A DNA stretch of 29,622 nucleotides from Bacillota bacterium (GCA_023460055.1 JAEWRJ010000123.1:1-29622), one strand, 5' to 3'; numbered from the stretch's first letter, positions 7,739 to 15,686 are shown. Program-made: numbers and translations. The notes: generated by a model not told the origin, from the sequence alone.

Positions 7739-8339
7739 ACCCTATATCATCGGCCTGACCGGCGGGATCGCCAGCGGCAAGTCAAACATTGCCAGAGCGC
7801 TCGTGCGGGAAGGGGCGTATGTCATTGATACAGACAAGATATCCCACAGCCTCACGCAGGCGGGCGGGGCGGCTTTGCCCCTGCTTCGCGCGCGCTTTGG
7901 CGATGATATGTTTGACGGGGAACAGCTCAACCGCAAGCGCTTTGGCGACCGCGTATTTGCCGACAAGGAGAGCCTTCAGGCGCTCAACGCCATCCTGCAC
8001 CCGATGATCCGCGCGGAGGTCGAGCGCAGGATAGAAGAGAACAAGGATCTGCCGGCACTTGTGATCGATGTTCCCCTGCTGTACGAGGTGGGCTGGGATC
8101 GCCTGTGTGATGAGGTATGGTGCGCCTGGGCGCCCGCTTTTGAGCAGGTGCGCCGCCTGATGAGGCGGGACGAGCACGGTTTTTTACAGGCCTTCCGCCG
8201 CGTTCGCGCGCAGCTGCCCGCCAGGGAGAAGCGCAGGAGGGCGGACCACAGCATCGATACGCGCGGCACGAAGGAAGAAAGCGCCGCCAGGGCCATCAGC
8301 CTGTGGCAGGACGCGCTGAGGAGGGCAAGAGGTGGCTGA
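7725..8339 (+). CDS. coaE: Dephospho-CoA kinase
   Basis: This 204-residue protein carries the P-loop GGIASGKS at residues 13-20, the family's DTDKISH segment (~36-42) used by CoaE in place of the usual D-A-D, and the VPLLYEVGW block. The enzyme phosphorylates the 3' hydroxyl of the ribose in dephospho-CoA with ATP, the last step of CoA synthesis, in the cytoplasm. The C-terminal part is Arg-rich (RRVRAQLPAREKRRRADHSI), where the family has its QxxxxxKxxxADxVIxN end; here it reads ADHSIDT. The gene begins inside the end of polA, so the two are co-translated, a common pairing in Bacillota. It overlaps the next gene by eight bases. Confidence 0.95.
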   Translation: MKRSKPYIIGLTGGIASGKSNIARALVREGAYVIDTDKISHSLTQAGGAALPLLRARFGDDMFDGEQLNRKRFGDRVFADKESLQALNAILHPMIRAEVERRIEENKDLPALVIDVPLLYEVGWDRLCDEVWCAWAPAFEQVRRLMRRDEHGFLQAFRRVRAQLPAREKRRRADHSIDTRGTKEESAARAISLWQDALRRARGG

Positions 8340-9204
8340 CAGACAACCGCTTCAGGGAGGTCGCCCGGCGCCCAGATACAGTTCGCAGTTTCAAACGCAG
8401 CGGGAGGACCCCTTCCGCGTGCCCGAGCATGAAAAGCAGGCGCGCCGGCGCCGCAGCGAGCGGCAGCGGGAAACGCTGGATGACCGCCGGAGCAGGCGGG
8501 ATGACAGGCGGCTAGAGGATCCGCGGGATGACCGGGGGGATACCCGCCGTGACAGGCGCGGCGGCGGCATTGGCCGCGTGATCCGCGGCCTGTTTTTCGG
8601 GGCGCTCCTGCTTGCGCTGGCTTTCAGTTTTCTGCGATATTCACAGGAGCAAACCCGCCTGCAGGCGCTGCGCGATGAGCGGCAGGCCCGTATCCAGGCG
8701 CATGAGAAGGAGCTTGGCTATTACGTACAGATGCGCAGGAACTCCGGCTATGATGAGTATATCCGGCAGTCCGCGCAGGAGTTTCAGGTGGATCGGTCCT
8801 TTATATCCGCCATCATTGCCAGGGAAAGCCATTATGATACCAAGGCCGAGTCGCGCGTCGGCGCAAGAGGCCTGATGCAGATCATGCAGGATACGGGCGA
8901 GTGGGTCTCCGGCCGCCTGGCCGTTCGCCCCTACAGCTATGAGCTCCTGTTTGAACCGGAACTCAATATCCGCTTCGGGGCCTGGTATTTAGGCTACCTC
9001 AGCAGTCAGTTTAACGGCGATCCGGTGATGATCGCCTCCGCCTACCATGCCGGGGCAAACAATGTGAAGCTCTGGGCGCTGAAATATGCCCAGGATAAAC
9101 GGACGCTGCGGATAGACCAGATCCCCACCGAGGACACGAAGGACTATGTACAGAAAGTGATGAATGCCTATGCGCTGTTTTACGAATATGACAGTACGCA
9201 CTGA
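8332..9204 (+). CDS. Membrane-anchored lytic transglycosylase (SLT domain)
   Basis: The start is GTG 8332, six bases after GAGGAGGG (8318-8325). The 290-residue protein has a cytoplasmic, very Arg/Asp-rich tail (residues 1-80, many RR and DDR units), one membrane helix (~84-101), a short coiled linker and a C-terminal SLT domain. The catalytic Glu165 lies in the motif ARESHYD, followed by GARGLMQIM (178-185) and the AYHAGANNV block (238-245) that corresponds to the AYNAG motif. Such enzymes cleave peptidoglycan between MurNAc and GlcNAc to give 1,6-anhydroMurNAc. It is coupled to coaE by overlap. The long charged tail is unusual and could bind a cytoplasmic partner or membrane lipids; that part is inference. 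Confidence 0.93.
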   Translation: MADRQPLQGGRPAPRYSSQFQTQREDPFRVPEHEKQARRRRSERQRETLDDRRSRRDDRRLEDPRDDRGDTRRDRRGGGIGRVIRGLFFGALLLALAFSFLRYSQEQTRLQALRDERQARIQAHEKELGYYVQMRRNSGYDEYIRQSAQEFQVDRSFISAIIARESHYDTKAESRVGARGLMQIMQDTGEWVSGRLAVRPYSYELLFEPELNIRFGAWYLGYLSSQFNGDPVMIASAYHAGANNVKLWALKYAQDKRTLRIDQIPTEDTKDYVQKVMNAYALFYEYDSTH

Positions 9205-9244
9205 GCGCACGGCATCCGGGACCTTCCGAGGAGTTGTAAACCGC

Positions 9245-10786
9245 ATGAAGAGAGCATCCGCGTATCTGCTGATCCTGGCGCTGCTCCTGTCCCCCTTGGG
9301 AGCGGCGGCCTCAATGGGCCGGGGCAGCCTTCTGACGCTGGGCATGGTCGGGGGCAGCAGCGATTATATCAATCCGTTTGTTTCGCCTGAACGCGATATG
9401 ATGGCCTTGACCTCTTTGATCTATGAAGGGCTTGTGCAGATCAATGATGATTACGCGCCGCAGGCGGCGCTGGCCGAGCGCTGGGAATCGAGCACCGATG
9501 GCAGCACTTGGACTTTTTACCTCAGGGAGGGGGTGACCTTCCATGACGGTACGCCCCTCACGGCAGCAGATGCTGAGGCCTCGGCCAAGGAGATCCTCCG
9601 GCTGGCGACCGCTGAGGGCATCAGCTACCGCGGCCCCTATGCTTCCCTGCGCTATCTGATTACGGATGTCAAGGCAACCGGCGAGCTGACGCTGGAAATC
9701 AAGACCAACCGCAAGAATTACGGCTTCCTGTTCGGGATGAACTTTCCCATACTGCCGGCCTCGGCCATCCAGGCGGGCAATCCGCCCGGTACCGGGCCGT
9801 ACAGGCTGGCTAACTATGTGCCTGCCAACTATATGATGCTCACGGCCAATGGGACCTGGTGGGGCGGGCCGCTGAGCTTGCAGGAGATCATGACAGTGTT
9901 TCACGCGGGCAACAATGATCTGGTATCCAGCTATGAGTACAACCGGGTGGACGCTATCGTCACCCGCGCGCTCAATGCCGCCCAGTACCGCAGCGGCGTC
10001 AGCACGCTCAATATCACCTACCGCACCAAACAGCTGGAAACCTTGCTGTTTAACTATAGCTCCTACGAGCTGGAGGATGCCAAGGTCCGCAAGGCGATCC
10101 GCTTCGCGATCAATATTGAGTCATTGGCAGGCGGCAGCTACATGGGTATGGTGACCAGGAGCGATACGCTGATGCCTGTGGGAACCTGGATGCAGGGAGG
10201 CGTATCAAGCACCCTGCGGCAGGATACACAGCGGGCCAAGGATCTCCTGGCCCAGGCCGGCTGGGGGGATCCTGACGAGAACGGCATTTTGACCAGGATT
10301 GTCAGCGGCAGCCGCAAGAAGCTCAGCCTCCGCCTGGTCGTCTATGATGAGGGCAGTGACGGGGCCCGGATGTCTACCGCTCAGCAGATTGCCCAGATGC
10401 TCAATGAAGTTGGCATTGAGGCGCGCGTGGATGTGGTGAGCCTTTCCAGGGCTCAGGAGCTGCTGAAGGCCGGCAGCTTCGATCTGGCGCTGGTGGCTTT
10501 CAATATAGATTCGGTGCCCGATCCGGGTTTTTTGCTGATCAGCGGCAACACGGGCAATTATATGCGCTATAAATCGGAGCGCATGGATAAGCTGTTCAAG
10601 GAGCTGCGCGAGACCATGGACAGGGAGGCCTACGCGCAGAAGCTCTATGAGATACAGGCCCAGTTTGTGGAGGACTGCCCCCTGGTCAGCCTGTATTACC
10701 GCAACGGGGCGATCATTACCAGAGACATGTTTACCTCCGCCCGTGACCTGCGCGAACCGGACGTTCTGCGCGGCATAGGCGATTAA
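9245..10786 (+). CDS. Peptide/oligopeptide-type solute-binding protein (SBP family 5)
   Basis: The start ATG 9245 follows GAGGAG (9228-9233) and begins a typical signal peptide (MKRASAYLLILALLLSPLGA), giving 513 residues. The body has family-5 hallmarks: NPFVSPERDMMALTSLIYEGL, an AERWESSTDGSTWTFYLREG segment, a VTFHDGTPLTAADAEAS segment, and a PGTGPY segment. Such proteins bind peptides, nickel or other small solutes outside the cell for an ABC importer. No permease or ATPase gene lies beside it, so it is an orphan that must use a transporter encoded elsewhere or act alone. The signal peptide has no lipobox cysteine, which is unusual for a monoderm. It lies in the polA-coaE-transglycosylase unit, 40 bases after the previous stop. 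Confidence 0.92.
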   Translation: MKRASAYLLILALLLSPLGAAASMGRGSLLTLGMVGGSSDYINPFVSPERDMMALTSLIYEGLVQINDDYAPQAALAERWESSTDGSTWTFYLREGVTFHDGTPLTAADAEASAKEILRLATAEGISYRGPYASLRYLITDVKATGELTLEIKTNRKNYGFLFGMNFPILPASAIQAGNPPGTGPYRLANYVPANYMMLTANGTWWGGPLSLQEIMTVFHAGNNDLVSSYEYNRVDAIVTRALNAAQYRSGVSTLNITYRTKQLETLLFNYSSYELEDAKVRKAIRFAINIESLAGGSYMGMVTRSDTLMPVGTWMQGGVSSTLRQDTQRAKDLLAQAGWGDPDENGILTRIVSGSRKKLSLRLVVYDEGSDGARMSTAQQIAQMLNEVGIEARVDVVSLSRAQELLKAGSFDLALVAFNIDSVPDPGFLLISGNTGNYMRYKSERMDKLFKELRETMDREAYAQKLYEIQAQFVEDCPLVSLYYRNGAIITRDMFTSARDLREPDVLRGIGD

Positions 10787-10807
10787 GCCCGGCAGAGAGG
10801 ATAGAAA

Positions 10808-11404
10808 ATGGCATTCAAAACAATAGGGACCGGAACGCTGCTTGCGCCTGCGTCGCTTGCGATGGTCAGCTGCGCTGGGGAGGAGGACAGGCCCAACATC
10901 ATTACCGTGGCCTGGCTGGGCATTATCAACTCAGACCCGCCGATGCTGTCCATCTCCGTGCGGCCCCAGCGTCATTCTTATGGCGTGATCGACCGCTCGG
11001 GTGAGTTTGTGGTCAACCTGGTCAGCCGCGAGCTGATGAAGTCGGCGGATTTTTGCGGCGTGCGCTCCGGCCGCGACATCGACAAGTTTGATGAATGCGA
11101 GCTGCATGCCCAGCCGGCCGAGGGCATGGCCAATGCTCCCTGCATCCAGGAGAGCCCGCTGTATTTGAGCTGCAAGGTGCGCCAGAAACTGGAACTGGGC
11201 TCGCACCATATGTTTATAGCCGGCATCGTATCCGTCAGCGCGCAGGAATACCTGCTGGATGAAAAAGGCAGGCTGGATCTGGCAAAGGCGAATCTGATCG
11301 CCTACAGCCACGGGGAATATGTGCCCGTCGGCCAGCCGGAGGGCTTTTTCGGCTACAGCGTCGCTCGCGCTGAGGTGCTCAACAGGAGAATGAGAAAGGA
11401 CTGA
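10808..11404 (+). CDS. Flavin reductase family protein (flavoredoxin-like)
   Basis: The 198-residue cytoplasmic protein shows the flavin reductase-like split-barrel pattern: PASLAMVSCAG near residue 15, NIITVAWLGIINSDPPMLSISVRP (30-54), HSYGVIDRSGEFVVNLVS (56-73), and a later FIAGIVSVSA strand. Proteins of this group bind FMN and pass electrons, for example as flavoredoxin or as the reductase partner of a monooxygenase. It begins 21 bases after the solute-binding protein stop with an AGAGAGG site, so it probably ends the operon starting at 5129. No clear terminator is seen in the 20 bases before the convergent acetyltransferase gene. Its redox partner is unknown. Confidence 0.88.
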   Translation: MAFKTIGTGTLLAPASLAMVSCAGEEDRPNIITVAWLGIINSDPPMLSISVRPQRHSYGVIDRSGEFVVNLVSRELMKSADFCGVRSGRDIDKFDECELHAQPAEGMANAPCIQESPLYLSCKVRQKLELGSHHMFIAGIVSVSAQEYLLDEKGRLDLAKANLIAYSHGEYVPVGQPEGFFGYSVARAEVLNRRMRKD

Positions 11405-11424
11405 GCGGACGGAGCCGTGGTTCT

Positions 11425-11892
11425 TTATTGATCGTGGCTGACAGTGGATGATAGATCCATGATCATCTGCTGATAATTCAACGGAACAAAGCCCATCTTT
11501 TTATATAGACCAAGCGCGTTCATGTTATCCGCCTCCACGTCGAGGCGGATCCTTTTTACCTTGTCGGCAAATTGCTTTTTGACAAAGCTGAGCAGCTCCT
11601 TGGCCAAGCCAATACCTCGGTATTCGGGGCGGATGTAGATCTCATCCACCCACAGCACGCGGCCGCCGGCCTCCTGGGAAAAGGAATGAGCCAGCAGCGC
11701 ATAGCCGGCAACGACACCGGCCTCATCCATCAGCATATATCCCTCAACATGCGGGCTGCCGCCCATGATATCATCAAAGACGGATTCCACGACCTGCATT
11801 GTAACCTTCCTGATCACGGCATCCGACGCGTAGAAAGCCGCTGCCATGCTGATATATGCCTGCCTGTCGCCCGGTCCCATAGGTCTGATCAT
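11425..11892 (-). CDS. GNAT family N-acetyltransferase
   Basis: The start is set at the ATG whose complement is 11890-11892, because AAGGGAGGT lies six bases ahead of it; the longer frame to 11925 would include the ribosome binding site. The 155-residue protein has the GNAT fold: MIRPMGPGDRQAYISMAAAF at the start, strand and acetyl-CoA loop VDEIYIRPEYRGIGLAKEL (~80-98; the R-x-x-G-x-G/A motif reads RGIGLA), and the C-terminal VEADNMNALGLYKKMGFVPL block. The family moves acetyl from acetyl-CoA to an amine. The target is unknown. The gene has its own promoter (11916-11944) and runs toward the flavin reductase gene. Confidence 0.92.
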   Translation of the reverse strand: MIRPMGPGDRQAYISMAAAFYASDAVIRKVTMQVVESVFDDIMGGSPHVEGYMLMDEAGVVAGYALLAHSFSQEAGGRVLWVDEIYIRPEYRGIGLAKELLSFVKKQFADKVKRIRLDVEADNMNALGLYKKMGFVPLNYQQMIMDLSSTVSHDQ

Positions 11893-11915
11893 GCGTGTAC
11901 CTCCCTTAAAAAGGC

Positions 11916-11944
11916 ATCGTATCATGGAGAAGGAACGCGGTCAA
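11916..11944 (-). promoter_or_regulatory. Promoter for GNAT acetyltransferase gene
   Basis: On the minus strand TTGACC (complement of 11939-11944) and TACGAT (complement of 11916-11921) are exactly 17 bases apart. They stand ahead of the AAGGGAGGT ribosome binding site. Confidence 0.7.
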
Positions 11945-11960
11945 ATCGGGTTAAAATTAG

Positions 11961-11974
11961 CGAACGTTCATTCG
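11961..11974. promoter_or_regulatory. Possible LexA/SOS-box-like inverted repeat
   Basis: CGAACGTTCATTCG resembles the Bacillota LexA (DinR) box CGAACRNRYGTTYG with two mismatches, one of them in the second half-site (ATTCG for GTTCG). It lies between the divergent promoters of the GNAT gene and the rimO-pgsA-recA operon, 11 bases before the -35 of the latter. Outer arms GCGAA and TTCGC (11960-11975) are perfect. Function is inferred. Confidence 0.35.
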
Positions 11975-11984
11975 CATTATCTGC

Positions 11985-12013
11985 TTGTGCGGCTGTTTTG
12001 GCTATGGTATAAT
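11985..12013 (+). promoter_or_regulatory. Promoter for rimO-pgsA-recA operon
   Basis: TATAAT at 12008-12013 with a TGG extension (12005-12007) and a partial -35, TTGTGC, at 11985-11990, give a 17-base spacer. The transcript would begin near 12020, 40 bases before rimO. Confidence 0.75.
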
Positions 12014-12059
12014 GCGACATGGTGATCTATTGATGCAAACGATTTTGTGAGGACAGTTA

Positions 12060-13379
12060 ATGAGAGTTGGGGTTGTTTCGCTGGGATGCGCGAAGAACCG
12101 TGTGGATACAGAGGAAATGCTTTCCCTGCTGAGTCAGGAAGGCTATGAATTGACCGAAAAGGCAGAGGACGCGGAGGTGCTGGTGGTCAACACCTGCGGT
12201 TTTATTACCTCCGCCAAGGAAGAATCCATCGACGCCATCTTTGAGATGGCGCAGTACAAGCAGACGGGCAAATGCCGCGCCCTGGTGGTCACAGGCTGCC
12301 TGGCCCAGCGCTACGGCGAGGATTTGATGCGGGAGATCCCCCAGATCGATGTGCTCAGCGGCGTCACCCAGTACGATACCCTGGCCGAGGCCATCGGGAT
12401 CGCGCTGGAGAAGGGTGAGCGGCGCATGAATACCGAGCGCAAGACAGCGTTTTTGCACTGCGGCCGCGTGCTGACCACGCCCAAGTATACAGCCTATGTG
12501 CGCATCGGCGAGGGCTGCGACAACCGCTGCGCCTTTTGTGCCATCCCCCTTATCCGGGGCCGCCACCATTCCCGGGATATGGAAGATATACTGGGTGAAA
12601 TGAAGGGCTTGTCGGGGCAGGGCGTGAAGGAGCAGATCCTGATCGCCCAGGATACCACCGGCTGGGGGCGCGACCTGGGACCGGAGCGGCTGAAGGATCT
12701 GCTGCGCCGCGCGGCGCTGGAGGTCGAGGGGCTTGAATGGCTCCGGGTGCTGTATTGCTACCCGGACGGCACCGATAAGGCACTGATCGATGAGATGGCG
12801 GCGCACGGCAACATCTGCCGCTATCTTGACCTACCCCTGCAGCATGCCTCTAAAAAGATACTCAAGGCCATGCGCCGCCGGGGCGATATCGACCAGGTGA
12901 GGGAAGTGCTCAGCTACGCCCGCAGCCTCGGGTTCGCGCTGCGCACCACCTTTATCGTCGGCTTCCCGGGGGAAACCGAGGAAGACTTTGAAGAGCTGAT
13001 GGCCTTCTGCCGCGATATGCGCTTTGACCGCATGGGAGCCTTTACGTTCTCGCCTGAGGAGGATACGGCGGCTGCCCTGATGGATGGCCAGATCCCTGAG
13101 GAAGAAAAGAAGCGGCGGCTTGACCTCTTGATGAGCCAGCAGGCCGGCATCAGCCGGGAGCGGAATGAAGCGCGCGTAGGAACAATCTGCCGCGTGCTGG
13201 TCACGGGCAGGCAGGCAGGCCTGTACACCGGCCGCTCCGCCTGGGAGGCCCCGGACGCGGACGGCATTATCCGATTTGAGGCAAAGCAGGCGCTCAAGCC
13301 CGGCGACTTTATCGACGTCAGGCTGACAAAGGCCGAACCCTACGACCTGATCGGCACCGCCTGCGAGGACCCGGCATGA
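12060..13379 (+). CDS. rimO: Ribosomal protein uS12 methylthiotransferase RimO
   Basis: The 439-residue product begins MRVGVVSLGCAKNRVDTEEM, the RimO-type opening of the methylthiotransferase UPF0004 domain. Cys10, Cys46 and Cys80 would hold the second [4Fe-4S] cluster, and CDNRCAFC (Cys153, Cys157, Cys160) the radical SAM cluster. IRGRHHSR, the DLPLQHAS block and a C-terminal TRAM-like domain (~370-439) complete the family order. The enzyme adds a methylthio group to a conserved Asp of ribosomal protein S12 using S-adenosylmethionine. SLGCAKN and the absence of MiaB-type features favour RimO over MiaB. Its stop overlaps pgsA as ATGA. Confidence 0.96.
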   Translation: MRVGVVSLGCAKNRVDTEEMLSLLSQEGYELTEKAEDAEVLVVNTCGFITSAKEESIDAIFEMAQYKQTGKCRALVVTGCLAQRYGEDLMREIPQIDVLSGVTQYDTLAEAIGIALEKGERRMNTERKTAFLHCGRVLTTPKYTAYVRIGEGCDNRCAFCAIPLIRGRHHSRDMEDILGEMKGLSGQGVKEQILIAQDTTGWGRDLGPERLKDLLRRAALEVEGLEWLRVLYCYPDGTDKALIDEMAAHGNICRYLDLPLQHASKKILKAMRRRGDIDQVREVLSYARSLGFALRTTFIVGFPGETEEDFEELMAFCRDMRFDRMGAFTFSPEEDTAAALMDGQIPEEEKKRRLDLLMSQQAGISRERNEARVGTICRVLVTGRQAGLYTGRSAWEAPDADGIIRFEAKQALKPGDFIDVRLTKAEPYDLIGTACEDPA

Positions 13380-13906
13380 ACCTGCCTAATAAGCTGACCA
13401 TCCTGCGGGTGGTCATGATCCCCCTGTGCCTCCTGTTCGCGCTGCTGGGCTTTTATACGGCAGCAGCAGCCGTGTTTGCTCTGGCGGCGCTGACCGACCT
13501 GCTGGACGGGCACATTGCCCGCAAGCATAACCTGGTGACCAACTTCGGCAAGTTCGCCGATCCTGTGGCCGACAAGATCCTGGTACTGTCGGTGATGATC
13601 GTGCTGCTGTATCAGGGGCTGTTTCCCTGGTGGGCGGTGTGCGTTGTGGCAGTCCGGGAGCTGGCTGTGGACGGCCTGCGCCTGGTGGCCGTCGAGCAGG
13701 GGCTGGTGATTCCCGCGGGAAAGTTAGGCAAGTTCAAGACCAACGCGCAGATTTTTTCGGTGCTGGCCGCCCTGCTGTTTTTGCCGGTCTGGCTTGTCAT
13801 GGCTCTGGTCATCACCATGTGCGTGCTGACGCTTGTATCGGGCATCCAGTATTTTTATGGCGCGAGAAGCGTATTTCAAATGAAAGAAACCGAAAGGAAA
13901 ATATAA
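13376..13906 (+). CDS. pgsA: CDP-diacylglycerol-glycerol-3-phosphate 3-phosphatidyltransferase
   Basis: The 176-residue membrane protein carries an exact CDP-alcohol phosphatidyltransferase motif from Asp41 to Asp66 (D-LL-DG-HI-AR, eight residues, G, three, D, three, D). It opens with MNLPNKLTILRVVMIPL and has about four to five hydrophobic segments. The enzyme makes phosphatidylglycerol phosphate from CDP-diacylglycerol and glycerol-3-phosphate, the committed step to phosphatidylglycerol and cardiolipin. It is translationally coupled to rimO and followed three bases later by recA. The rimO-pgsA-recA order is common in Bacillota, but cinA, which often sits between pgsA and recA, is absent here. 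Confidence 0.95.
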   Translation: MNLPNKLTILRVVMIPLCLLFALLGFYTAAAAVFALAALTDLLDGHIARKHNLVTNFGKFADPVADKILVLSVMIVLLYQGLFPWWAVCVVAVRELAVDGLRLVAVEQGLVIPAGKLGKFKTNAQIFSVLAALLFLPVWLVMALVITMCVLTLVSGIQYFYGARSVFQMKETERKI

Positions 13907-13909
13907 AAC

Positions 13910-14986
13910 ATGGCAGCAAGAGAAAAAAAGGCGGCACAGGCGGCGGAGAGCGCGCGGGATGATCGGGTACTGGCGCTGGATCGAGCTCTGGCAGACCTTG
14001 ACAAGCAGTTTGGCCGCGGTACGGTCATGAAGCTCGGCGGCAAGACCAACATGCAGGTGGATGCCGTGCCCACAGGCTGCCTGGAACTGGATCTGGCACT
14101 TGGTGTGGGCGGCATTCCGCGCGGCAGGATCGTAGAGGTCTTCGGCCCGGAATCCTCCGGCAAGACCACCGTGGCCTTGCATGTGGTAGCTGAGGTGCAA
14201 AAGAAGGGCGGCATCGCCGCCTTTATCGACGCTGAGCACGCGCTTGACCCTGCCTATGCCAGGCGGCTGGGCGTGAATATCGATGACCTATATGTCAGCC
14301 AGCCCAACACGGGGGAAGACGCGCTGGAGATCGCCGAAGCCCTCATCCGCTCAGGGGCGATTGACATCGTAGTCGTGGACAGCGTAGCCGCCTTGGTGCC
14401 ACGCGCTGAAATTGACGGCGAGATGGGCGACAGCTTCGTCGGCCTGCAGGCACGCATGATGAGCCAGGCGATGCGCAAGCTGGCCGGTGTCGTCTCAAAG
14501 ACCAACTCGATCGCCCTGTTTATCAATCAGCTGCGTGAGAAGGTTGGCGTAATGTACGGTAACCCGGAGGTCACTCCCGGCGGCCGCGCCTTGAAGTTCT
14601 ATGCCTCTGTGCGCCTGGATGTGCGCCGCGGCGAGCAGCTGAAAAACGGCAGCGAGGTGATCGGCAACCGCACAAAGGTGAAGGTAGTCAAAAACAAGGT
14701 GGCTCCGCCCTTCCGCGTGGCGGAGTTTGACCTGATCTACGGCCAGGGCATCAGCAGGGAGGGAACCCTGCTTGACATGGCTGTCCAGCGTGAGGTGATC
14801 CAGAAGGCGGGGGCCTGGTTCAGCTACAAAGAAATACGTATCGGCCAGGGCCGTGATAATGCCCGCAAGTACCTGCAGGATAACCCGGACATTGCCCGGG
14901 AGATCGAGGACATCATCCGCTCGGAGTTTACCCAGGCCATTGTCCACACGGAGCCGGAGGACACTGCGGACGAATCTGACGAGTAA
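13910..14986 (+). CDS. recA: Recombinase RecA
   Basis: The 358-residue protein has the RecA core: Walker A GPESSGKT at residues 79-86, the FIDAEHALDPAYA block, Walker B IVVVDSVAALVP, the L1/L2 DNA-binding region with a GDSFVGLQARMMSQAMRKL segment, and an FINQLREKVGVMYGNPE segment. The C-terminal end is acidic (EPEDTADESDE), as usual for RecA. It forms filaments on single-stranded DNA for strand exchange and triggers LexA self-cleavage. An Ala/Lys-rich N-terminal extension (AAREKKAAQAAESARDD) is a little longer than average. The start ATG 13910 lies three bases after pgsA with a GAAAGGA site. It ends with a terminator; neither recX nor rny follows. Confidence 0.98.
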   Translation: MAAREKKAAQAAESARDDRVLALDRALADLDKQFGRGTVMKLGGKTNMQVDAVPTGCLELDLALGVGGIPRGRIVEVFGPESSGKTTVALHVVAEVQKKGGIAAFIDAEHALDPAYARRLGVNIDDLYVSQPNTGEDALEIAEALIRSGAIDIVVVDSVAALVPRAEIDGEMGDSFVGLQARMMSQAMRKLAGVVSKTNSIALFINQLREKVGVMYGNPEVTPGGRALKFYASVRLDVRRGEQLKNGSEVIGNRTKVKVVKNKVAPPFRVAEFDLIYGQGISREGTLLDMAVQREVIQKAGAWFSYKEIRIGQGRDNARKYLQDNPDIAREIEDIIRSEFTQAIVHTEPEDTADESDE

Positions 14987-15008
14987 TAGAATATTCATAA
15001 TATCAGCC

Positions 15009-15037
15009 GGGGCCGTCAGATGACGGCCCTGTTTTAT
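15009..15037 (+). terminator. Rho-independent terminator after recA
   Basis: GGGCCGTC (15010-15017) and GACGGCCC (15022-15029) form a perfect eight-bp stem with an AGAT loop, followed by TGTTTTATT. Confidence 0.88.
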
Positions 15038-15111
15038 TCACCGGGATTCATGCGCTGAACCGGCAGGCAGGAATAGTCGGCCGCTTAGGGGGTAAATTCT
15101 ATGCATGAACA

Positions 15112-15129
15112 CCAGCGATACGCCGCTGG
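15112..15129. repeat. Short inverted repeat upstream of VOC gene
   Basis: CCAGCG (15112-15117) and CGCTGG (15124-15129) are perfect arms around six bases. The site lies 37 bases before the GTG start and could be an operator or leader hairpin. No convincing promoter hexamers were found in 15038-15165. Confidence 0.4.
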
Positions 15130-15165
15130 CATTCACACATCTCAATACGCGAAGGAGGAAATCAC

Positions 15166-15588
15166 GTGATTGAAGTCTATTTAAATCTAAACGGAAACGC
15201 CGATGAGGCGGCCTCTTATTACGCCCGTGTATTCGAAGCTCCGGAGCCCTATGTAATGCGTTATGCCCAGATGCCGCTTGCAGAGCAGGGGAAAGTGTCG
15301 GATGACTGGAAGAATCTCGTGATCCACGCGAACGTGAAGACCTTTGCCGGCGATATCATGCTCAGCGATAATCCGCCTGATCAGGAGTCCGCTCCAAGCG
15401 CCGCGCTCAATATCTGCCTATCCCATACCGACCTGGAGCGCCTACGCCGTGTATTTGATCGCCTTGCCGGGGATGGCGAGGTCATTATGCCCCTGGAACC
15501 GACGTTCTTCAGCCCCTTGTTCGGGCAGGTTAGGGACAAGTTTGGGTTTTACTGGATGATCATGAGCTCCGAAGAGACCGAGTTCTGA
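15166..15588 (+). CDS. VOC family protein (PhnB/YjdN-like)
   Basis: The start is GTG 15166, seven bases after AAGGAGG (15152-15158). The 140-residue protein opens with IEVYLNLNGNADEAASYYARVF, followed by a VMRYAQMP segment, and has the later strand FSPLFGQVRDKFGFYWMI, the pattern of the PhnB/YjdN (3-demethylubiquinone-9 3-methyltransferase-like) branch of the vicinal oxygen chelate fold. In this branch the metal-binding residues are often lost, and most members have no known reaction. It is cytoplasmic and appears to be a single gene between the recA terminator and a terminator at 15611. A 22-codon frame (15101-15169) overlaps its start codon. Confidence 0.88.
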   Translation: MIEVYLNLNGNADEAASYYARVFEAPEPYVMRYAQMPLAEQGKVSDDWKNLVIHANVKTFAGDIMLSDNPPDQESAPSAALNICLSHTDLERLRRVFDRLAGDGEVIMPLEPTFFSPLFGQVRDKFGFYWMIMSSEETEF

Positions 15589-15610
15589 CAGCGCTTTGCG
15601 CGTGATCGGC

Positions 15611-15652
15611 ACAGCCGTGTCCGGCTGCTTGGTCCGGCCCGGCTGTTTCTTA
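15611..15652 (+). terminator. Likely terminator after VOC gene
   Basis: ACAGCCG (15611-15617) pairs with CGGCTGT (15640-15646), enclosing further self-complementary CCGG-rich sequence, and is followed by TTCTTAT. A smaller alternative stem AGCCG/CGGCT also exists. Confidence 0.55.
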
Positions 15653-15656
15653 TAAA

Positions 15657-15685
15657 TTGACAATCGCTCTCCGTCTGTTTATAAT
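15657..15685 (+). promoter_or_regulatory. Consensus sigma-A promoter
   Basis: TTGACA (15657-15662) and TATAAT (15680-15685) match the consensus exactly with a 17-base spacer, the best promoter in the window. It serves the E2-like gene at 15739. Confidence 0.92.
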
Positions 15686-15686
15686 G

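Noticed and set aside
11405..11424. A bidirectional terminator between the convergent flavin reductase and GNAT genes.
   Set aside because: The ACGG-AG-CCGT stem has a two-base loop and the following T run is short, so no believable hairpin forms.
15038..15111. A promoter for the VOC gene, with TAAATT at 15093 as -10.
   Set aside because: It matches only four of six bases and has no -35 at a fitting distance.
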